DNA of 11,761 bases from an uncultured Selenomonadales bacterium (GTDB lineage: Bacteria > Bacillota > Negativicutes > Selenomonadales > Selenomonadaceae): assembly GCA_947305445.1 (NCBI GenBank), contig CAMZDU010000010.1:1-11761 (forward strand). Direction: 5' to 3'. Positions 6,792 through 11,761 of the stretch are shown here, piece by piece (within the stretch, counting starts at the first letter, position 1; the number at the start of each line of letters is the position of its first letter). Below the pieces are notes generated by a model that saw only the letters and a program-made list of their open reading frames with translations, was not told where the DNA came from and did not search any database. Both the position numbers and the translations under genes were made by a program.

Positions 6792-7583
6792 ATGATGAGA
6801 TCGCTTTGGTCGGCGGCGTCTGGCATGAAGGCGCAACAGACTAACATGGACGTGGTGGCGCACAACATTGCCAATGTCAACACCTACGGCAACAAAAAAG
6901 TCCGTGCTGAATTTCAGGATTTGCTTTATCAGACACTGCGCGACGCGGGCGGCACCTCCGGCAACGGCACACAATATCCGCAGGGCTTGCAAATCGGTTT
7001 GGGCGTGCGCGTTTCGGCGACGCACAGAGTTTTCACTCAAGGCCCGCTCCAAACCACGGACACTCCCAACGACATCGGCATACAAGGCGACGGCTTCTTT
7101 CAGGTGCAAATGCCCGATGGCTCGACGGCTTACACCCGCGACGGTTCGTTTAAGCTCGACTCGAATCGCCGCTTGGTGACAAGTGACGGTTTCCTGCTTA
7201 TTCCGAATATTACGCTTGACGAGAACGCGCCGATTGACTCTCTCGTCATAAGCTCGGACGGTCGCGTTTCCGACACTCCTGCCGGCGGCGAGCAGACTGA
7301 AATCGGTCAGATAACTCTCGTGCGCTTCGTCAATCCCGAAGGTTTGTACGCTTATGGAAAAAATTTCTTCCTGGAAACTGCCGCGTCGGGTCCGCCGATT
7401 GAGAGCGAGCCGGGTCAAGACGGCGCGGGCGTCCTTGCGCAAAATACTCTTGAAATGTCAAGCGTGCAGATTGTCGAAGAGATGGTCAACATGATTGTCG
7501 CGCAGCGCGCTTACGAATCGAATTCAAAGGCGGTTATAACCTCCGATTCCATGCTTGAGATTGCCAATCAGCTGAAACGCTAA
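6792..7583 (+). CDS. flgG: Flagellar basal-body distal rod protein FlgG
   Basis: FlgG builds the distal part of the flagellar rod, the drive shaft crossing the peptidoglycan and, in diderms, the P and L rings. The 263 residues match the usual FlgG length. The N-terminal rod motif is MMRSLWSAASGMKAQQ followed by VVAHNIANVNTYGNKK (21-36). Residues 46-66 (YQTLRDAGG and following) correspond to the FlgG-specific stretch absent from the proximal rod protein FlgF. GDGFFQV is at 99-105. The C-terminal helix NTLEMSSVQIVEEMVNMI (218-235) with QRAYESNSK (238-246) is the conserved rod/hook C-terminal domain. The ATG is preceded by AGAGG about 11 bases upstream. No flgF lies upstream, which is unusual for this gene. 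It is followed by flgA after six bases. Confidence 0.95.
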   Translation: MMRSLWSAASGMKAQQTNMDVVAHNIANVNTYGNKKVRAEFQDLLYQTLRDAGGTSGNGTQYPQGLQIGLGVRVSATHRVFTQGPLQTTDTPNDIGIQGDGFFQVQMPDGSTAYTRDGSFKLDSNRRLVTSDGFLLIPNITLDENAPIDSLVISSDGRVSDTPAGGEQTEIGQITLVRFVNPEGLYAYGKNFFLETAASGPPIESEPGQDGAGVLAQNTLEMSSVQIVEEMVNMIVAQRAYESNSKAVITSDSMLEIANQLKR

Positions 7584-7589
7584 ACCGAC

Positions 7590-8297
7590 ATGAAAAAAAT
7601 TTTTTTCCTCGTGACGTTGTCGGTTATGCTGATTTTGACGGCGCAAGCTTCGGCTTACACAATAAGAGGCGCGGAAATACAATCAATCGCATTCGACGCC
7701 GTGGAAAGAGCTTTGGTCGAGGGCGGCGAAACTCGTCGGCACGAAATTATTTTCAAGCAGAATCCGCCCGACGTGAAATTGCCCGAAGGCATCGTCGACG
7801 TGAAGGCCGAGCTTCCCGTGCATGTGAGTTACGTCTCCTTGACGCCCGTGCGCGTGGTGCTTTTCGTCAACGGCCGAGCGAATCGAACGGTTACTTTCAC
7901 GGCAAGTGTTAAAGTTTATGACGCGGTGCTCGTTGCCAATCACGACTTGCGGATTGAGGTGCCCGTCGGCGCAAATGATTTTCACATCGCCGAAATTGCT
8001 GTTGACGGTCGCAATGTCTACGTCAAAGATATTGCCGAAATCGTCGGGCTTGTGCCGCACAGGTACATTCGCGCCGGCTCCCCCGTCACTCTCGCTTACT
8101 TTCAACAACCCGTAGCCGTAAACAGCGGTCAACGCGTCAACATCATAATCAACTATCACGGCATACGGGCGACCGCCAAAGGCATTGTTATGACACGCGG
8201 GCGCATCGGTTCGCTTGTCAAAGTCAAAAACGAGACGTCCGAAAAAATTTTGACGGCCAAAGTTATCGACGCCAACACCGTCGAAGTTTCAATGTAA
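7590..8297 (+). CDS. flgA: Flagellar P-ring assembly chaperone FlgA
   Basis: FlgA is a periplasmic chaperone needed to assemble FlgI into the P ring around the rod, so its presence points to a cell with an outer membrane. The 235-residue protein has a signal peptide (MKKIFFLVTLSVMLIL, cleavage near AQASA, residues 18-22). The C-terminal SAF/ChapFlgA region runs from about 158 to 235, with IRAGSPVT (160-167), the VAVNSGQRVNI segment (175-185) and SLVKVKNETSEKILTAKV (208-225), typical of the family. The middle region (60-150) is the usual poorly conserved N-terminal part. The ATG lies six bases after the flgG stop with no clear ribosome binding site, suggesting translational coupling. The P- and L-ring genes flgI and flgH, often next, are not here; a terminator follows directly. 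Confidence 0.9.
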   Translation: MKKIFFLVTLSVMLILTAQASAYTIRGAEIQSIAFDAVERALVEGGETRRHEIIFKQNPPDVKLPEGIVDVKAELPVHVSYVSLTPVRVVLFVNGRANRTVTFTASVKVYDAVLVANHDLRIEVPVGANDFHIAEIAVDGRNVYVKDIAEIVGLVPHRYIRAGSPVTLAYFQQPVAVNSGQRVNIIINYHGIRATAKGIVMTRGRIGSLVKVKNETSEKILTAKVIDANTVEVSM

Positions 8298-8307
8298 CTG
8301 CCGCGAT

Positions 8308-8363
8308 AAAAAAGTTAGGACTTAGGAACGGTAAAGCAGCCATTCCTAAGTCCTAATTTTTTT
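8308..8363. terminator. Bidirectional terminator between flgA and gdpP
   Basis: TTAGGACTTAGGAA (8315-8328) and its exact reverse complement TTCCTAAGTCCTAA (8343-8356) enclose a 14-base loop. The stem is extended by AAAAAAG on the left and TTTTTTT on the right, giving a long stem with U-runs on both strands. It serves the convergent flgA and gdpP genes. Each arm is made of two heptamers of the same family as the repeats in murE and upstream of gdpP. Confidence 0.88.
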
Positions 8364-8381
8364 GCGAATCGTCAGCAGGTT

Positions 8382-10460
8382 TCAGTTAGTCTTCGCGGGC
8401 TTGTCGTTCTCGACAATGTATTTGCGTGCCGCGTCGACTACAGACTTTCGCAAATCGTAAATCGAAATGTCCTTGACTTGTGCGCCCGCAACGTTTTGAT
8501 GACCGCCGCCGCCAAATTTTTCCATAATGACTTGAACGTTTAAATCGCCGGTGGAACGTGCGCTTATGCCGACGACATCATTTTTCATCTGGAAAAGGAT
8601 AATCGTCATGCGCACGCCCTCGACACGCAACAAAGAGTCGGCCGCCTGCCCCGCAATAACTTGCACGTTCGGAATAATTTTGTCAATGTAGGAGACGACC
8701 AGCCCGCCTTCAAAATACGCCGACTGTGCTTTTGTCTTGGCAAGAGCAAGAGTTGTCTCGTAATCCGATTTGAACAGGTGATTGACGACGACGGGATCTG
8801 CTCCCGCACGCCGCAAATAAGCCGCCGCCTCGAAAGTGCGTGCGCCGGTTTGAATGGCGAAATTTTTCGTGTCGACGACGATGCCGGAATAAATTGCCGT
8901 TGCCGCCAATTTGCCGATACGAATTTTTTCGTCGAAGTACATCAAAAGTTCAGTGACCATCTCGCATGTTGAAGAGGAGCCTGGCTCCAGATAACTAATT
9001 GCGGGATTTTTAATTGTATTCTCGCTGCGGCGGTGATGGTCGATTACGACGACTTTTTTTATTTTTTCGAGCAGGGCGGGCGCGGCAACCAGATTGGGAA
9101 TAAAAGTATCGACGACGACTAACAGCGGCTCCAGCGCGGTGGAGATTAAAACTTCATTCGCGCTGACAAACAAGTCTCTGTACGCCTCGTCCTTGCTCAG
9201 GAGTTCGAGAATTTTTTCAACGCTGTCGAGCCAGCCGCTCAACACGACGTGGACGGGTTTGCCCAAACTGCGAGCCATGAGCGCGACGCCGACCGCCGCG
9301 CCGAAGGCGTCATAATCTTCGCGGGTGTGTCCCATAATAAAAATTTCGTCCGCCGCCGACATTGTGTCGCGAATGGAATGGCTCATGACGCGAGCTTTGA
9401 CGCGGGTATTTTTTTCGACAGCCTTGGCACGTCCGCCGAAGAATTGCGTTTTGTTGTCAATGTTAACCGCGACTTGATCGCCGCCGCGGCCGAGCGCAAG
9501 TTGCAGTCCAACTTGCGCTTTCTCTTCGAGTTCGCTCATCGACTGTTCGTCGGAAGGTTTCTCCGCGACCGCCGCGCCCATTGACAGTGTGACTTGCAGT
9601 TGATTTTTGTTGACAAGCTGACGGATTTTTTCGAGCACGAGAAATTTTTCTCCGACGGCTTGTTCCAGTGCTCGCCGCTCAAAAATTATCAGAAACAATT
9701 CACTCGACACACGCCGCATGAATCCCGACAACGACGCGACCCACGCTTCTAAAATTTCGCTGACGGAGAGAAGGAGCGAAGTTTTTTCGGCCTCGGTGAG
9801 ACCCTGCATGACCTCGTCGTAGTTGTCAATCAGCGCGTAGACGATTGCCGTGCGACTGCGGCGGTACTCGACTTTTAAATCTTCATAGGAAGTAATCTCC
9901 CGCGCAAACAGCACAATCATTCGCGAGTAGTCCGAATTGGCTTGCAGGTGACGATATTTTACGAGGAAGTGCCGATAATATTCCTCTAGTGTGCCATCGG
10001 CCGCTTCTCTGTGCCGCAGGGATTTGACGGAATATTCGCCTTCGGACGGCGGCGGCTCGTTGCCTTCGGGCGCAAGCGTGAGAATATTTTCCGGAATCAG
10101 GCCGTCCCAAAATTCGTCGATATCCATGCCCTGTTGCGGCGTCACCACGGAAAAATCTTGCATGACGGAGTTGCACCACTGCAGGCGGCCGTTTTCGTCC
10201 ACGACAATTATACCTTCGGGCAACTTCGTCATTGCGTAATACATCATGTCGTTAAAGTTGCCGATAACGTTTTCGGAGTACTCGTTGAATTTTTTTTCGC
10301 GATCTTTGCGCCGTTCATGAGCGAACCAAATCAACAGTGCCCACGCCAAAAGAGCCGTCGCGCCCAAAATTTTGTTGTATTGAATAATCACCGCGACCAT
10401 GACCAGCATGACCGCCAGGTTTATTACGGCGTCCGGCCACGCGGACAAAATTCTCGGCAC
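8382..10460 (-). CDS. gdpP: Cyclic-di-AMP phosphodiesterase GdpP (DHH-DHHA1)
   Basis: GdpP hydrolyses the second messenger c-di-AMP to pApA and thereby affects wall homeostasis, potassium and osmotic balance and beta-lactam tolerance in Firmicutes. The 692-residue protein has two membrane helices (about 11-28 and 31-47) and a PAS-like domain (about 75-190, PEGIIVVDENG at 81-91). A degenerate GGDEF domain (about 200-335) has SSELF in place of the active motif and the family's GRGGDQ (324-329). The DHH phosphodiesterase domain shows metal ligands H378, D382 and D384 (GHTREDYD), D451, DHH 474-476 and D530. The DHHA1 part ends with FGGGGHQNVAGA (649-660). The start is GTG at 10460, with AAGGAG eight bases upstream; nearby ATGs are out of frame. 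It lies downstream of yybS, the usual Firmicutes pairing, but rplI and dnaB do not follow. Confidence 0.95.
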   Translation of the reverse strand: MPRILSAWPDAVINLAVMLVMVAVIIQYNKILGATALLAWALLIWFAHERRKDREKKFNEYSENVIGNFNDMMYYAMTKLPEGIIVVDENGRLQWCNSVMQDFSVVTPQQGMDIDEFWDGLIPENILTLAPEGNEPPPSEGEYSVKSLRHREAADGTLEEYYRHFLVKYRHLQANSDYSRMIVLFAREITSYEDLKVEYRRSRTAIVYALIDNYDEVMQGLTEAEKTSLLLSVSEILEAWVASLSGFMRRVSSELFLIIFERRALEQAVGEKFLVLEKIRQLVNKNQLQVTLSMGAAVAEKPSDEQSMSELEEKAQVGLQLALGRGGDQVAVNIDNKTQFFGGRAKAVEKNTRVKARVMSHSIRDTMSAADEIFIMGHTREDYDAFGAAVGVALMARSLGKPVHVVLSGWLDSVEKILELLSKDEAYRDLFVSANEVLISTALEPLLVVVDTFIPNLVAAPALLEKIKKVVVIDHHRRSENTIKNPAISYLEPGSSSTCEMVTELLMYFDEKIRIGKLAATAIYSGIVVDTKNFAIQTGARTFEAAAYLRRAGADPVVVNHLFKSDYETTLALAKTKAQSAYFEGGLVVSYIDKIIPNVQVIAGQAADSLLRVEGVRMTIILFQMKNDVVGISARSTGDLNVQVIMEKFGGGGHQNVAGAQVKDISIYDLRKSVVDAARKYIVENDKPAKTN

Positions 10461-10493
10461 GTCATCATCTCCTTTATAAGAACTTCGGCTACG

Positions 10494-10514
10494 CCAATTA
10501 GGAATTAGGAATTG
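10494..10514. repeat. Tandem heptamers upstream of gdpP
   Basis: CCAATTA, GGAATTA and GGAATTG lie in a row. Bases 10496-10515 (AATTAGGAATTAGGAATTGT) are identical to 4509-4528 within murE, in the same orientation. The tract abuts the dispersed repeat copy B, and together with ATTCCTAAT at 10555-10563 it gives that element inverted ends. Confidence 0.8.
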
Positions 10515-10539
10515 TACGGAGAGTGTTTGACGGCGACAA
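10511..10539 (-). promoter_or_regulatory. Candidate sigma-A promoter for gdpP formed by the repeat junction
   Basis: On the minus strand, TTGTCG (10534-10539) is followed by a 17-base spacer and TACAAT (10511-10516), matching the consensus at four and five of six positions. The predicted start would leave a leader of about 40 bases before the gdpP GTG. The -35 and spacer lie in repeat copy B and the -10 at its junction with the heptamer tract. Copy A lacks the pair. Confidence 0.4.
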
Positions 10540-10586
10540 TACTACAACTCAAAACATTCCTAATTTCACATTGACGAAGGCGCAAC
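10517..10586 (-). repeat. Dispersed intergenic repeat, copy B
   Basis: This 70-bp stretch in the yybS-gdpP gap is the inverse-orientation relative of 5510-5574. On the plus strand it reads through CGGAGAGTGT, TTGACGGCGAC, ACAACTCAAAAC, ATTCCTAAT and TTGACGAAGGCGCAAC. An AGTGTT/AATACT pair around TGACGGCGAC can form a short hairpin. It has ATTAGGAAT-type inverted sequences on both sides, unlike copy A. No protein function is assigned. Confidence 0.75.
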
Positions 10587-10594
10587 ACAACGAG

Positions 10595-11548
10595 TTAACT
10601 TCCTGTCCCCAATCGTTTGCGGTAGTCAAAGAGCATGTCAATCAAACCCGTTATCGCCACCAGTTGCACGAAGAACATGTTCAGCAACACTATCAAATAC
10701 AACAGCCGCCGCAAAAATTTCGAGACGTTGTAGCGGTCAAATATGAACGACATAAGCGACAGCCCTTGTATCAAACCGATTAACAACGACATGATTGTTA
10801 AGTTCAGCGCGATTTCGTAAATTTGCGTCCAGCCGCGAGTAAAGCCCCAATACATTCCGATTGCTCCGAATGCCGCCGTATACATGAAGATTGACGGAAA
10901 CTTCCACTCGGCGAACGGCGGGAACGTCGGCAACTTCATCTGCAGTTTAGGAAAAATCCATTTCGACGTGAACCAGACGGCCAGCGTATTTATGAGCGCA
11001 CTCAGCATTATCAGCGTCGGCATTAAAAGTGCCAGAGCCTCAAGCGCGGGTTCGACTTGACCTTTTGCTTCGTTGATTTGCGCGGGGTCGACGCCCATTG
11101 ATTCGTACATCTTGAACGACTCGGCAAACGATTCGCGCACCAATTCGAGTTGCGTTTCGATAAAGTTCACGTCCATTATCGCCAACAGCAACGCGAGCGA
11201 AAGTACTTGCGCGGCGGACGCGACGATAAGTGTCATCAAAAAAATTTTTACCGCTTCAAAATTTTTGCGGACGCACCAGCCGAGCGCAACGCCGCATATC
11301 CCGAAACTTAACGTCAACCGCAATGCCAAAAGCGGTGTGATTAAAATCGTCAGCAACATGAACGCAACTATGAGCGCGGACAGCCCTTTGCCCGCGCCTT
11401 GACGAGCAGTCAGCACCGCCAGCGGCACCGCGCAAAAAAATTCAACAAACATGCCCAACAGCGGAACATAAACCGCCACAAGTCCGAGGAGTACCGTTAT
11501 TGCAACAAGCAAGCCGCCCTCAATCGTCGGCGTGACACTTCTTCCCAT
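10595..11548 (-). CDS. yybS: YybS-like DUF2232 integral membrane protein
   Basis: This is a polytopic inner-membrane protein of the DUF2232/YybS family, whose biochemical function is not established. The 317 residues contain roughly eight to nine hydrophobic segments (about 10-30, 33-50, 55-72, 78-92, 98-124, 168-195, 218-235, 243-266, 280-306), with a soluble, acidic stretch at 131-165. The C-terminus GLIDMLFDYRKR (301-312) is family-typical. The start is the ATG at 11548 (MGRSVTPTIEGG) behind GGAGG eight bases upstream. The longer frame to 11596 is rejected because it would overlap the -10 element. It lies immediately upstream of gdpP as in other Firmicutes, but the 134-base gap is filled by repeat copy B. 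The family assignment comes from composition, C-terminus and neighbour; the symbol follows the Bacillus name. Confidence 0.85.
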   Translation of the reverse strand: MGRSVTPTIEGGLLVAITVLLGLVAVYVPLLGMFVEFFCAVPLAVLTARQGAGKGLSALIVAFMLLTILITPLLALRLTLSFGICGVALGWCVRKNFEAVKIFLMTLIVASAAQVLSLALLLAIMDVNFIETQLELVRESFAESFKMYESMGVDPAQINEAKGQVEPALEALALLMPTLIMLSALINTLAVWFTSKWIFPKLQMKLPTFPPFAEWKFPSIFMYTAAFGAIGMYWGFTRGWTQIYEIALNLTIMSLLIGLIQGLSLMSFIFDRYNVSKFLRRLLYLIVLLNMFFVQLVAITGLIDMLFDYRKRLGTGS

Positions 11549-11576
11549 TAATTTGCCTCCGAACAAAATTTTCGGC

Positions 11577-11585
11577 ATTATAACA
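11577..11585 (-). promoter_or_regulatory. Extended -10 promoter of yybS
   Basis: On the minus strand TGTTATAAT provides a perfect TATAAT (11577-11582) with the extended TGn. A weak TGGTAA sits 17 bases upstream of the -10. The predicted transcript starts about 20 bases before the yybS ATG. It has the same TGn-TATAAT architecture as the 3D-domain gene promoter. Confidence 0.55.
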
Positions 11586-11596
11586 GACTGCGCCAA

Positions 11597-11761
11597 CTTT
11601 TACCAGTGCAAAGCCGCATGTTCACAAAGAAAATGGCGGATATTCACCAAAGCGCGGAAGCCCCGCATTTTTGCTAAAATTTTTTTGGCGGCGCGAGGAG
11701 GTTGGCAGTCAACCAGTCAAACACGGCGGATTAAAGTCCAGCTGCAAGCCTTAATGAGGCA
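11597..11761. other. Unassigned right-edge intergenic stretch
   Basis: No open frame of convincing length lies here. Small inverted repeats are visible (GGTTG/CAACC at 11700-11714 and GCCT/AGGC near 11748-11760), and TGGCGG at 11686 could be read on the minus strand as an RNA ending in CCGCCA. No known RNA family can be matched confidently, and the sequence continues outside the window. Confidence 0.2.

Noticed and set aside
9105..9110. GdpP with DTF instead of the frequent DTH after D451, as evidence of inactivity
   Set aside because: The metal-binding aspartate and all other ligands (H378, D382, D384, DHH, D530, GGGGH) are present, and the residue after DT varies in the family as far as I recall.
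10523..10783. Plus-strand open frame starting in repeat copy B (MFDGDNTTTQ)
   Set aside because: Beyond the repeat it is antisense to the C-terminal part of yybS and has no start signal or protein-like features.
11651..11672. Plus-strand terminator GCGG-AAGCC-CCGC followed by ATTTTT
   Set aside because: The stem is only four base pairs and no plus-strand gene ends upstream of it.
11696..11733. Short plus-strand frame starting at TTG behind GAGGAGG
   Set aside because: It gives only about ten residues (LAVNQSNTAD) before a stop; the ribosome-binding-like sequence is not supported by anything else.
11686..11761. Partial selenocysteine tRNA (selC) on the minus strand
   Set aside because: The apparent anticodon loop has six bases with TTTAA instead of TTCAAA, no TTCGA-type T-loop fits between the arms, and the 5' half lies outside the window. 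Too weak to call.
1..11761. CRISPR array, insertion sequence or prophage
   Set aside because: No regularly spaced direct repeats, transposase, integrase or phage genes are visible on either strand; the repeats found are short and irregularly placed.

Overview
The window looks like chromosomal DNA of an anaerobic, diderm Firmicute, most likely class Negativicutes (Selenomonas-like). This is inference from gene content. The DUF2232 gene yybS next to the c-di-AMP phosphodiesterase gene gdpP is a Firmicutes pairing. FlgA, a P-ring chaperone, and a DNPR-type (meso-diaminopimelate-adding) MurE fit a cell with an outer membrane. Base composition is near 50% GC, but short A-tract/T-tract steps (AAAATTTT) are strikingly frequent.

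Layout from left to right. (1) Positions 1-5409, all on the minus strand, hold a peptidoglycan precursor operon read murE-murF-mraY-murD. It is followed after one base by the start of a small multidrug resistance (SMR) transporter that runs off the left edge, where ftsW or murG would usually be expected. MurE starts at TTG behind a plausible sigma-A promoter. (2) Positions 5410-5673 are intergenic, with the murE promoter, one copy of a dispersed repeat and a rho-independent terminator. (3) Positions 5674-6603 (minus) encode a secreted protein with two peptidoglycan-binding modules and a C-terminal 3D domain. (4) Positions 6792-8297 (plus) hold a two-gene flagellar unit, flgG-flgA, behind a good sigma-28/sigma-D promoter. 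It ends at a long bidirectional terminator shared with the convergent gdpP. (5) Positions 8382-11548 (minus) hold yybS then gdpP, separated by a 134-base gap that contains a second copy of the dispersed repeat. (6) The last 165 or so bases carry the yybS promoter and an unassigned structured-looking stretch.

Most of the window concerns the cell envelope: cytoplasmic and lipid-linked peptidoglycan synthesis, a wall-binding exported protein, c-di-AMP turnover (which in Firmicutes is tied to wall and osmotic homeostasis), and the rod and ring assembly that takes a flagellum through the wall and outer membrane.

No CRISPR array, complete mobile element or clearly new multi-gene system is visible. 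The least explained signals are small repeats. One is a heptamer (GGAATTA-like) that occurs in tandem inside the murE coding sequence, upstream of gdpP, and in the flgA/gdpP terminator. The other is a roughly 65-70 bp dispersed element in two intergenic regions. Its two copies differ by transitions spaced three bases apart, and one copy appears to supply a promoter to gdpP.
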